A stretch of DNA of 12,937 nt from Marmoricola sp. (GCA_030151765.1 JASLCW010000023.1:1-12937); one strand, 5' to 3'. Shown: positions 1-6,056, counted from the first letter of the stretch. Made by a program: numbers and translations. Notes: a model not told the origin generated them from the letters alone.

Positions 1-108
1 TGTGATGTCCAGCCAGGTTGGTCAGTCGGGTGATGGGTGGCTGGCCTCCGATTGCGGAGTGGGCTCGGTGGTGATTGTAGAAGTGGAGCCAGCCAGGTAG
101 CGCGGTGT
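1..108 (-). pseudogene. IS481-family transposase, C-terminal fragment
   Basis: The minus strand reads from 106 down to the window edge as an open segment containing WLHFYNHHRAHSAIGGQPP followed by ITRLTNLAGHH. This is the typical end of IS481-type DDE transposases, which close with an FYNxHRPHSAxGGxPPxxRL block after the catalytic Glu. The catalytic residues are not present, because the upstream (higher-coordinate) part is cut off where the IS3-type inverted repeat begins at 109. The stop codon would lie beyond the left edge. The rest of the gene does not reappear to the right of the IS3 element at 1381, so this is a rearrangement junction and not a clean insertion into this gene. Confidence 0.75.
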
Positions 109-133
109 TGACCTGTAACCGCTTTCCCGGACA
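109..133 (+). repeat. left terminal inverted repeat of the IS3-family element
   Basis: This 25-bp arm begins TGACCTGTAACCGCTTTCCC and matches the reverse complement of 1356-1380 at 21 of 25 positions, including the first 13 without a mismatch. It lies 39 bp upstream of orfA and directly abuts the IS481-type stub on its left. Confidence 0.85.
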
Positions 134-172
134 CCGATGCTGAGGCGATGATCGTCTCGGAGAGGAGTCCGT

Positions 173-460
173 ATGCCGGCACCAAAGGACCCGGAGTTTC
201 GCCGCAGGGCTGTTGAGCTCGCGCGGTTGTGGGAGAAGCCGATCGCGCAGATCGCGAAGGATCTCGGGATCGCGGAGTCCGGTCTGCGCCGGTGGATGGC
301 CCAGGCCGATATCGACGAGGGCAAGCGTGAGGGCCTCTCGAGTGATGAGAGGGCCGAGCTGGTCCGGCTGCGTCGGGAGAACCGAACGCAGGCGATGGAG
401 ATCGAGATCTTGAAGCGGGCCAGTGCCTACTTCGCTCGGGAGAACGTGCTCCCAAAATAG
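173..460 (+). CDS. IS3-family transposase OrfA (helix-turn-helix protein)
   Basis: This 95-residue protein is the DNA-binding half of the IS3-type transposase, which recognises the inverted repeats. The N-terminal part (about residues 5-50) is an HTH_Tnp_1-type domain: EFRRRAVELAR, then IAQIAKDLGIAESGLRRW as the helix-turn-helix. A C-terminal leucine-zipper-like stretch (about 55-85: ELVRLRRENRTQAMEIEILK) fits the usual multimerisation segment. The ATG at 173 is preceded by a GAGAGGAG ribosome site. Termination at TAG 458-460 falls directly after the slippery sequence CCCAAAA, so a share of ribosomes would shift by -1 and continue into orfB. The gene looks intact. Confidence 0.9.
   Translation: MPAPKDPEFRRRAVELARLWEKPIAQIAKDLGIAESGLRRWMAQADIDEGKREGLSSDERAELVRLRRENRTQAMEIEILKRASAYFARENVLPK
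451..457 (+). other. programmed -1 ribosomal frameshift site (slippery heptamer CCCAAAA)
   Basis: In the orfA frame the codons are CCA (452-454) and AAA (455-457), giving the canonical X_XXY_YYZ form C_CCA_AAA, directly followed by the orfA stop TAG. Slipping back one base reads CCC AAA ATA GGG and enters the orfB frame, which is open here. A hairpin with stem 488-495/499-506 (GTGACGGG, loop TTC, CCCGTCGC, one G-U pair) lies about 30 bases downstream and could stimulate the shift, though it is further away than is usual. Confidence 0.65.
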
Positions 461-507
461 GGTTCCGGTTCGTTCGTGAGCTTGCCGGTGACGGGTTCCC
501 CGTCGCG

Positions 508-1340
508 GTGACGTGCCGGGTCCTGGGTGTCTCGACCTCGGGCTACTACGAGTGGGCCAAACGGCCGCCGTCTGCGCGTGACATCAACGATGCCTATCTG
601 CTGGACACGATTATCGAGGTCCATGCTGCGGCGCGGTCGACCTACGGGGTCAGGCGGGTCCATGCCGAGTTGGTCTTGGGCCGCGCTCATCAGGTCGGCT
701 ACCGGGTGGGGCGCCGGAAGGTCGCCCGGCTGATGCGCTGCCACGGCCTGGCCGGGGTCCACCGCCGGCGTTGGCGTCACCAGCAACGGTCCGAGGCGAC
801 CTGGCCCGACCACGTGCAGCGCCAGTTCACCGCTGATGGGCCGGATCGGCTCTGGGTCACCGACATCACCCAGCACCGCACCAGCGAGGGCTGGGTCTAC
901 TGCGCAGCGGTGCTCGACGTGTTCTCCCGCCGGGTAGTGGGCTGGTCAATCGCGGACCACCTACGCACCGAGCTGGTCGTCGATGCCCTGGAGATGGCCC
1001 GGATCCGCCGCAAACCGGTTGGCACGATCCTGCACTCGGACCGCGGCACCCAGTATACACCTCCTGGCTCTTCGGCAACCGGCTCCGCGAGGCCGGCCTG
1101 ATGGGCTCGATGGGCAAGGTCGCCTGCGCCTATGACAACGCGCTCATGGAGTCGTTCTGGGGCTCGATGCAGATCGAGCTGCTGGACCGCCGCTTCTGGG
1201 TCACCCGGGCCGAACTCGCGAACGCGATGTTCGAGTGGATCGAAGCCTTCTACAACCCGGTCCGCAGACACTCAGGCCTTGGCTACCGGTCCCCGATCGA
1301 GTTCGAACACCTTCACAAAACCGCCAACCCGGCGGCATGA
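508..1340 (+). pseudogene. IS3-family transposase OrfB, frameshifted (DDE integrase domain)
   Basis: This is the catalytic half of the transposase, normally made as an OrfAB fusion through the slippery site at 451. The frame is open from there, and the GTG at 508 is only the first conventional start. HTH_21-like and rve domains are visible: ...STYGVRRVHAEL..., first Asp in LWVTDITQH, second Asp in HSDRGTQY, and Glu in NALMESFWG. Coding runs in frame to about 1053, then an extra TA (CAG-TATAC-ACC where CAG-TAC-ACC is expected, about 1054-1058) shifts it; the rest (TSWLFGNRLREAGLMGSMG to the stop at 1338-1340) is in another frame. With the two bases removed, the second Asp and the Glu are separated by exactly 35 residues, as the family requires. 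As it stands, the product ends at 1101 without the catalytic Glu. Confidence 0.85.
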
Positions 1341-1355
1341 TCACCACACCAAAAC

Positions 1356-1380
1356 CGTCCGGAGAACCGGTTACAGGTCA
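1356..1380 (-). repeat. right terminal inverted repeat of the IS3-family element
   Basis: The reverse complement begins TGACCTGTAACCGGTTCTCC and matches the left repeat at 109-133 with four mismatches. It starts 15 bp after the orfB stop. The same kind of tip occurs again at 2119 in the opposite orientation. Confidence 0.85.
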
Positions 1381-1397
1381 CAACATGTTTTTGGGGA

Positions 1398-1758
1398 ATG
1401 CTCGGCGGCGAGTTCGAAGTTGCCGCCCGGGGGGTCCTAGGTGGGGTCGGGGCGCGAGCAGCCGCCGACGAGGGAGAAGGCTTCTTCGCCAGCCGAATCC
1501 GCGCATGAGAAGCGAACGGGGAGTTGCTCGCCTACCCGGCGGCGACCTCAGCTTCGCTCGGAAGGTGAAACTTGCACCCGATAACCCCGCTGTGATCAAC
1601 CGCGGAATGCCGGTGCAGGATTTCGTTTCCAATTCAGGGACGCCAAGATCCTACGAGAACTACCTGGTGAGTTTCTCGACAGGACGGTTGGTGAAGCCCT
1701 CCGTGCGGGCAACTCCACGGTGCGAAAACTTCTGACGGACGGAAGGTGGTCAAGATGA
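1398..1758 (+). pseudogene. decayed C-terminal remnant of a polymorphic-toxin-like protein
   Basis: Coding character runs through three frames. Frame A (from ATG 1398, open upstream to the IS end) reads MLGGEFEVAARGVLGG... to FFASRIRA, an in-frame TGA at 1506-1508, then EANGELLAYPAATSASLG. A one-base shift near 1560 leads to RKVKLAPDNPAVINRGMPVQ (1562 on). A second shift near 1634 leads to FRDAKILRELPGEF and RTVGEALRAGNSTVRKLL, ending TDGRWSR and TGA at 1756-1758. The joined text is about 115 residues. Its ending, a small basic domain with ...VRKLLTDGR.. at the extreme C-terminus, resembles tips of secreted polymorphic (Rhs/CDI-like) toxins. That family call is from memory of such endings and is not proven. 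The 5' part of the gene is missing, apparently removed at the IS junction. Its stop overlaps the next start as ATGA. Confidence 0.5.
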
Positions 1759-2084
1759 CTTGGTACAGCGCGATGTTGCGCTTCCTAATCACCATCGAGG
1801 ACGCTCCTCACAGGCGATCCAGGAGTCTTGTCCTTCTTCGCGCAGGCGACTACGACTTGGCATTCGTCAGCGCGATCGCCCGCGGTCGATCGATGGAACA
1901 GGACTATGTCAACGGCCATGGGGAGAGAGTGCGTTGGCGGCTGGAGTTGATCGAAACCCTCGACCAACTGGATGAAGAGATCATCGATGGCCGCGAGGTC
2001 TATGCCGAGCCGTGGCCACCGGAGACCAGGGTCGAGGAGAATGCGGATCCGAGCGCTGTTCGTCCTGGAACATCGGGGGTTTGA
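1755..2084 (+). CDS. DUF4288-like small protein, candidate immunity partner
   Basis: This 109-residue protein begins MTWYSAMLRFLI and has the pattern of DUF4288: an N-terminal WYxAxLxF strand, a middle stretch of LVLLRAGDYDLAFVSAIA, then a Y.NGHGERVRWRLE strand and a DGREVYAEPW end. No catalytic motif, signal peptide or membrane segment is seen. The ATG at 1755 is chosen over the GTG at 1746 because it has GGAAGG (1741-1746) eight bases upstream and overlaps the preceding stop by ATGA, implying translational coupling. Such coupling to the tail of a toxin-like gene suggests an immunity role, but no family assignment proves it. The stretch is less GC-rich than the rest (32 of 60 bases in 1741-1800, against 41 of 60 in 5581-5640), pointing to acquisition. 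It is intact while its upstream partner is broken. Confidence 0.7.
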   Translation: MTWYSAMLRFLITIEDAPHRRSRSLVLLRAGDYDLAFVSAIARGRSMEQDYVNGHGERVRWRLELIETLDQLDEEIIDGREVYAEPWPPETRVEENADPSAVRPGTSGV

Positions 2085-2118
2085 CGCTGTCGTGTGCTGC
2101 TATGTTGACGTGCCTCGA

Positions 2119-2216
2119 TGACCTGTAGCAGCTTTTCGGATGGTTTCGGCGCGGTAGTCATCTCGCCGGGCGGCGGTTTGTGAAGGCGTTCGAACTCGAG
2201 GGCAATCGGCTGTGGA
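2119..2216 (-). mobile_element. solo right end of a second, diverged IS3-family element
   Basis: The plus strand at 2119 starts TGACCTGTAGCAGC, the same tip as the intact element (TGACCTGTAACCG). On the minus strand, the bases inside it encode PIALEFERLHKPPPGEM, the counterpart of SPIEFEHLHKTANPAA at the OrfB end of the complete element, followed by a similar non-coding tail (ACCxxxCCGAAACC...TACAGGTCA). Only about 95 bp remain, and similarity fades around 2210. Nucleotide identity to the complete copy is clearly partial, so this is a relative and not a duplicate of it. It is inverted relative to the first element, so two IS right ends face each other across 1381-2118. Confidence 0.7.
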
Positions 2217-2291
2217 GGCCACGATGACGGCGGACGGTCGGGCCGGAGGGTTCGAGGCTTACAGCCATGGTGATTCGGCGGGAGGGGCGTC

Positions 2292-2549
2292 ATGACCGCA
2301 GCTTCGCCTCCGGATCGCGCGCAGATCCGTCAACGCCTGTCGAACCTCCTCTCGGGAGGTGCCTCGAGGGAGGAGACTGCGGTGTGGGCCGCGACCTGGG
2401 TGATGCAAGAGGATCCCAGTGTCGACGACCCTGTCGTGTGGGAAGCGTTGCGGGAGCTCGTCGGCGCTGATCTCAGGGTCGGCCCCGACGACTACCTGCA
2501 TACCGAAGCCGACTTCCACCTATGGCTCGACAGGGTCGAGCCGGATTAG
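2292..2549 (+). CDS. small hypothetical protein (85 aa)
   Basis: This acidic 85-residue protein begins MTAASPPDRAQIRQRLSNLL, continues with SREETAVWAATWVMQEDP and ends YLHTEADFHLWLDRVEPD. It is predicted mostly helical, with no signal peptide, membrane segment or catalytic motif. The pattern (a short helical lead, xREExxxWAxxWVxxxDPxVxDPxVWEAL, then GxDLRxGPxxYLHxxxxxxxWL) is one I associate with small actinobacterial hypothetical proteins, some of which sit beside toxin genes. No function is established. The start is well supported by GGAGG at 2281-2285, six bases before ATG. It stands just outside the IS relic and may be a second orphan of the broken toxin locus, or an ordinary chromosomal gene. 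Confidence 0.7.
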   Translation: MTAASPPDRAQIRQRLSNLLSGGASREETAVWAATWVMQEDPSVDDPVVWEALRELVGADLRVGPDDYLHTEADFHLWLDRVEPD

Positions 2550-2609
2550 CCCCGTATCTGGCGGCGGCTGAGGCTTCCCCGCACCCGGCCCCGCGGCCAC
2601 ACTGGGAGG

Positions 2610-4139
2610 GTGACTGCCACCGGGGTGGGCCGTGCCGAGGCCTTGGCGGCTCTGTCGCTGGCCATCGATCTCGGGCTGGGGCTACCGATGGAGCATGTGC
2701 TCAGGTCGTCCCTGATCGCCGGGCTGATCAGTGAAGGGCTCGACCTGGATGCCGATGAGCGGGCGGTCGTGCACTACGCCAACCTCGTGCTGTGGATCGG
2801 CTGCCACGCGGACTCGCACGAGTTCGCGCACTGGTTCGGTGACGACCTGGCGATGCGGGCGGCGAGCTACGAGTACGACTGGTCGGGGCCGGCGTACCAG
2901 CTCTTCGTGATGCGCTCGGTGGCGAAGGGCGAGCCGCCGGTACGACGGGCCGCGCGGATGCTCAGTCTGATGTCGGCGCCGCACACGAGGATGGCGCGAT
3001 TGATCCACTCGCACTGCATGTCCGCGGGCACCCTTGCCGGCCGGATCGGTCTCGACGAGCGGGTGCAAGAGGCGGTGCGCGCGGGCTTCGAGCGCTGGGA
3101 CGGGAAAGGGCTGCCGTCGGGTTCGAGGGGCGAGGACATCCCTGTCGCCACCCGCATCGTGCAACTGGCCGAGGTCGCCGAGGTGCATCAACGCACGCAC
3201 GGGACGGCTGCCGCGATCGACATGATGAAGGCGCGCAGCGGCACCCAGTTCGACCCGACGATGGTCGACCTCCTGGTGGCGGCCGAGGATCAGCTGCGCG
3301 CCGTACCGGATCGGGATCCGTGGGAGGAGGCATTGCTCGGCCCCGACCGCGGGTGGGTGCTCGCCGAGTCCGATCTCGACGACCTGCTCGCCGCCTTCGG
3401 GGAGTTCGTGGACCTCAAGACCCCTTGCACGGCAGGGCATTCGACCGCGGTGGCATCTCTGGTGGCGACAGCGGCGGCGCACTGTCGGCTCTCCGCCGCA
3501 GACGCCGCGACCGTACGACGTGCCGCCCATGTCTACGTTCTCGGCCGGATGGGCGTGCCCAATTCGGTCTGGGAGAAGTCATCTCCGTGGACCGAGGCCG
3601 AGCGGGAACGGGCCCGGCTGGCGCCCTATCTGACCGGCCGGATCCTGCGCCGCGTACCCGGCCTCGTCGGTGTCGGCCGGGTGGCGGAGGCGGCGTACGA
3701 GAGACTCGACGGCAGCGGCTATCCGTCGGGATCGACAGCCACGGCGCTGGATCCGCCGCAGCGACTGCTCGCGGCGGCCTCCTCCTATGTCACCTCCTGC
3801 GAGCCACGGCCGCACCGGCCGCCACTCGATCCGGCGGCCGCCGCGGCCAGGCTTCGCGACGAGGTGGCCGCCGGCCGGCTCGACGGTACGGCGGTCGCCG
3901 CCGTGCTGGCCGCCGCCGGTCATCCGGCCACCCGGCAGGCGCGCCCCGCAGGCCTGACCGAGCGGGAGGTCGAGGTGCTGGTGCTGGCCGCCCGTGGCCA
4001 CAACGCCCGCGGGATCGCGGAGGCGCTGGTGATCAGTCCGAAGACGGCGCGCAATCACCTCGAGCACATCTATGCCAAAGCCGGGGTGAGCAACCGGGTC
4101 GAGGCCACGATGTTCGCGGTCCGGCACGGGCTCATCTGA
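2610..4139 (+). CDS. two-lobed HD-GYP-like protein with LuxR-type DNA-binding domain
   Basis: This 509-residue protein is a putative transcriptional regulator. Residues about 20-230 and 255-410 form two HD-GYP-like lobes. The first ends in FERWDGKGLPSG (G167-L168-P169) and the second contains GHSTAVA (H277), VYVLGRMGVP (309-318) and YERLDGSGYPSG (G370-Y371-P372). In active HD-GYP phosphodiesterases the VYVLGR position reads LLHDIGK and the last block starts HHER, so the metal-binding His-Asp pair is replaced by Tyr-Val here and the extra His is lost. I infer a ligand sensor and not an enzyme. Residues 449-509 are a LuxR-type helix-turn-helix (LTEREVEVLVLAARG, ISPKTARNHLEHIYAKAGVS). The start is unsure: GTG 2610 directly follows GGGAGG with no spacer, and GTG 2625 is an alternative. 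It lies 74 bp upstream of a DsrE-family gene in the same orientation. Confidence 0.85.
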   Translation: MTATGVGRAEALAALSLAIDLGLGLPMEHVLRSSLIAGLISEGLDLDADERAVVHYANLVLWIGCHADSHEFAHWFGDDLAMRAASYEYDWSGPAYQLFVMRSVAKGEPPVRRAARMLSLMSAPHTRMARLIHSHCMSAGTLAGRIGLDERVQEAVRAGFERWDGKGLPSGSRGEDIPVATRIVQLAEVAEVHQRTHGTAAAIDMMKARSGTQFDPTMVDLLVAAEDQLRAVPDRDPWEEALLGPDRGWVLAESDLDDLLAAFGEFVDLKTPCTAGHSTAVASLVATAAAHCRLSAADAATVRRAAHVYVLGRMGVPNSVWEKSSPWTEAERERARLAPYLTGRILRRVPGLVGVGRVAEAAYERLDGSGYPSGSTATALDPPQRLLAAASSYVTSCEPRPHRPPLDPAAAAARLRDEVAAGRLDGTAVAAVLAAAGHPATRQARPAGLTEREVEVLVLAARGHNARGIAEALVISPKTARNHLEHIYAKAGVSNRVEATMFAVRHGLI

Positions 4140-4160
4140 GGCACCGATCGAGCGCGGAAG

Positions 4161-4178
4161 ATGGGGCACTTGCCCCAT
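4161..4178. promoter_or_regulatory. 18-bp palindrome upstream of the DsrE-family gene, candidate operator
   Basis: ATGGGGCA-CT-TGCCCCAT is a perfect 8-bp dyad with a 2-base centre, ending 35 bp before the DsrE-family ATG and starting 21 bp after the regulator's stop. The tiny loop and absence of a following T-run argue against a terminator. A dyad of this size is what LuxR-type dimers bind, so the preceding gene's product is the natural candidate. This is an inference from position and symmetry only. Confidence 0.45.
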
Positions 4179-4213
4179 GACCGGCGTACCGGCCCGGGCG
4201 CAGGATCGGCGGC

Positions 4214-4579
4214 ATGAACACCAAGACAGTGATCAGCCTGACCACCGGACTGGAAGATCCCGAGCGGGTGACGGTCGCCTTCCTGATGGCAGTCGGCTCG
4301 GCCGAGTCAGGGCGACCGACGCGCATCTTCCTGGCCAAGGAGGCCGTCCGCCTCGCCACGGAAGGGATTGCGATCGGTACGGCGTGCGAAGGCTGCCCGC
4401 CCCTTGCCGAACTGGTGAAGCGCTACGCCGCCGCGGGCGGTGACTATCTGGTCTGTCCGATCTGCTTCGACGCGCGTAGCCTCGATGCCCAGAAACTGAT
4501 CGCTGGTGCCTCGCTCGGCGGCACCGTTCCGTTGTGGGAGTGGATCGGCGATGAACCAGCCAACACCTTCAGCTACTGA
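4214..4579 (+). CDS. DsrE-family protein
   Basis: This 121-residue protein has the DsrE/DsrF-like fold pattern: a first strand and loop KTVISLTTGLEDPERVTVAF, an IFLAKEAVRLA block, and two cysteine motifs, CEGCPPLAELVKRY and YLVCPICFDAR. It ends with LIAGASLGGTVPLWEWIGD. DsrE proteins are small cytosolic sulfur-relay or related proteins in which a conserved cysteine can carry persulfide. Which cysteine matters here, and whether sulfur is handled at all, cannot be told. ATG 4214 has AGGA (4202-4205) eight bases upstream. The 3' end overlaps the next gene by 29 bp, so the two are translated together. The palindrome at 4161-4178 suggests control by the upstream HD-GYP-like/LuxR protein. Confidence 0.85.
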   Translation: MNTKTVISLTTGLEDPERVTVAFLMAVGSAESGRPTRIFLAKEAVRLATEGIAIGTACEGCPPLAELVKRYAAAGGDYLVCPICFDARSLDAQKLIAGASLGGTVPLWEWIGDEPANTFSY

Positions 4580-4967
4580 GCCGGCCGCGGAACAGGACCG
4601 GAGCACAGCAACGGCGCGTGCCTTCGTCGACGCCATCGCGGCCAAGGACGCAACGCGACTGCGCGGCCTGCTGGCCACGCCGCTCCGCTTCCGGGCCATC
4701 ACCCCGAGGCGCTTCTGGGAGGCCGAAACGGCGCCCGACGCGGTCGACGAGATCGTGCTGGGCACGTGGTTCGACGACGCAGTCACCGTGCTCGCTCTCG
4801 AAGACGTCGCCATCGAGGATGTCCAGGACCTCAAGGGCGTCCGCTATCGGATGCGCGTGCTCGAGGACGATGTCGAGTACGTCGTCGAGCAGAGCGGCTA
4901 TCTGCGCGTGAACAGCGGAGTGATCGACGACGTACGCCTCGTGTGCAGCGGCTTCATCCCGGCCTGA
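4551..4967 (+). CDS. NTF2/SnoaL-like domain protein
   Basis: This 138-residue protein starts at ATG 4551 (MNQPTPSATEP...), inside the end of the DsrE-family gene and in another frame. An upstream extension of that frame to 4506 is possible but would overlap further. The core ATARAFVDAIAAKDATRLRG followed by LLATPLRFRAITPRRFWEA is the typical helix-helix start of the SnoaL/NTF2-like cone fold. Later strands are ITPRRFWEAE, VTVLALEDVAIEDV, YRMRVLEDDVEYVVEQSGYL and VIDDVRLVCSGF. Members bind small hydrophobic ligands or catalyse isomerase-type reactions, and no catalytic set can be assigned. The overlapping arrangement with the DsrE-family gene and the common orientation with the regulator suggest one small regulon. 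Confidence 0.75.
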   Translation: MNQPTPSATEPAAEQDRSTATARAFVDAIAAKDATRLRGLLATPLRFRAITPRRFWEAETAPDAVDEIVLGTWFDDAVTVLALEDVAIEDVQDLKGVRYRMRVLEDDVEYVVEQSGYLRVNSGVIDDVRLVCSGFIPA

Positions 4968-4991
4968 GTGAGTGCGCGACCACGCACCGGA

Positions 4992-4997
4992 CACAAT
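4992..4997 (+). promoter_or_regulatory. possible -10 element for a leaderless tsaD transcript
   Basis: CACAAT lies six bases before the GTG at 5004, the spacing expected when transcription begins on the start codon itself, as is common in actinobacteria. No Shine-Dalgarno sequence at usable distance precedes this GTG (GGGCGG is immediately adjacent). No convincing -35 was found. Confidence 0.25.
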
Positions 4998-5003
4998 GGG
5001 CGG

Positions 5004-6053
5004 GTGCGTGACGAACCACTGGTGCTGGGCATCGAGACCTCGTGCGACGAGACCGGAGTCGGGATCGTCCGCGGACACACGCTGCTCGCCGATGCCGTGG
5101 CCAGTTCCGTCGAGGAGCATGCCCGCTTCGGTGGCGTCGTACCGGAGGTCGCGGCACGCGCCCACCTCGAGGCGATGGTGCCGACGATCGAGCGCGGCTG
5201 TGAAACCGCCGGCATCGCCCTCGGTGATGTCGACGCGATCGCGGTGACCTCGGGACCGGGTCTCGCCGGAGCTCTGCTGGTCGGTGTCGCTGCCGCCAAG
5301 GCGCTGGCGCTGGCGCTGGAGAAGCCGCTGTACGGCGTCAACCACCTCGCCGCCCATGTGGCCGTCGATCAACTGGAACACGGGGCACTGCCCGATCCCT
5401 GCCTGGCGATGCTGGTCTCCGGCGGCCACTCGTCGCTGCTGCGCGTCGACGATGTCACGCAGTCCGTCGTCCCGATGGGGTCGACGATCGACGATGCCGC
5501 GGGGGAGGCCTTCGACAAGGTGGCACGCGTTCTCGGCCTGCCCTTCCCGGGCGGCCCGCACATCGACAAGACCGCGCGCGAGGGCGACCAGGTGGCCATC
5601 GACTTCCCACGCGGACTGACCTCGGGCCGCGATCTCGAACGGCACCGCTTCGACTTCTCCTTCTCCGGCCTCAAGACCGCGGTCGCCCGTTGGGTCCAGG
5701 CGCGCGAGGCGAGCGGCGAGCCCGTGCCGGTCGCCGACGTGGCCGCCTCCTTCCAGGAGGCGGTCTGCGATGTGCTGACCCGCAAGGCGATCGACGCCGC
5801 CCGCACCGAGGGCATCGAGGACATCCTCATCGGTGGCGGCGTCGCCGCGAACTCCCGGCTCCGGGTGCTCGCCGAGGAGCGGGCCGCGAAGCACGGCATC
5901 CGGGTCCGCGTCCCGCGCCCGGGTCTGTGCACCGACAACGGCGCGATGGTGGCGGCCCTGGGCGCCGAGATGGTCGCCCGGGGCCGCCGTCCCTCGTCGA
6001 TCGACCTGCCGGCGGACTCGTCGATGCCGGTCGAGTCGATCCTCGCGGGCTGA
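5004..6053 (+). CDS. tsaD: tRNA N6-adenosine threonylcarbamoyltransferase TsaD
   Basis: TsaD transfers threonylcarbamoyl from TC-AMP to adenosine 37 of ANN-decoding tRNAs, acting with TsaB and TsaE in the cytoplasm. The 349-residue protein shows the full ASKHA/Kae1 signature set: LGIETSCDETGVGIV near the N-terminus, the metal-binding HxxxH in NHLAAHV (H114, H118), MLVSGGHSSLL, STIDDAAGEAFDKVARVLGL, FPGGPHIDKTA, FSFSGLKTAV, IGGGVAANSRLR and CTDNGAMVA. Length is normal. GTG 5004 places seven residues before LGIETS, as in most family members. GTG 4968, directly after the previous stop, would add 12 unlike residues. The usual actinobacterial neighbours tsaB and rimI are not upstream here. The 3' end faces the anti-sigma-like gene with only 3 bp between stops. 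Confidence 0.95.
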   Translation: MRDEPLVLGIETSCDETGVGIVRGHTLLADAVASSVEEHARFGGVVPEVAARAHLEAMVPTIERGCETAGIALGDVDAIAVTSGPGLAGALLVGVAAAKALALALEKPLYGVNHLAAHVAVDQLEHGALPDPCLAMLVSGGHSSLLRVDDVTQSVVPMGSTIDDAAGEAFDKVARVLGLPFPGGPHIDKTAREGDQVAIDFPRGLTSGRDLERHRFDFSFSGLKTAVARWVQAREASGEPVPVADVAASFQEAVCDVLTRKAIDAARTEGIEDILIGGGVAANSRLRVLAEERAAKHGIRVRVPRPGLCTDNGAMVAALGAEMVARGRRPSSIDLPADSSMPVESILAG

Positions 6054-6056
6054 GGC

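Larger units (their letters stand above)
109..1380 (+). mobile_element. IS3-family insertion sequence (1272 bp)
   Basis: This element is bounded by 25-bp imperfect terminal inverted repeats starting 5'-TGACCTGTAACCG and ending in the complementary CGGTTACAGGTCA, so it has the 5'-TG...CA-3' tips usual for IS3-family elements. It carries orfA and orfB in the -1 relation, separated by a slippery site. Length, two-ORF layout and DD(35)E transposase all fit the IS3 family. The orfB frame is broken by a dinucleotide insertion, so this copy probably cannot make an intact OrfAB. The bases next to the tips (left ...GTGT, right CAAC...) show no 3-4 bp direct repeat, so one flank has been lost or recombined since insertion. 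Confidence 0.9.

Noticed and set aside
2096..2136. GCTGCTA ... TAGCAGC followed by TTTT, a possible terminator after the DUF4288-like gene
   Set aside because: The stem is only 7 bp with a 23-base loop, and the right arm belongs to the IS inverted repeat, so the pairing is probably accidental.
2682..3530. A 282-codon minus-strand open frame inside the HD-GYP-like/LuxR gene
   Set aside because: Its composition (Arg, His, Gly rich) and full overlap with the recognisable regulator mark it as an antisense artefact.
4569..5894. A 441-codon open frame on the minus strand opposite tsaD and the NTF2-like gene
   Set aside because: It is the antisense shadow of high-GC coding DNA. The plus strand carries unmistakable TsaD motifs throughout and the minus product resembles nothing.
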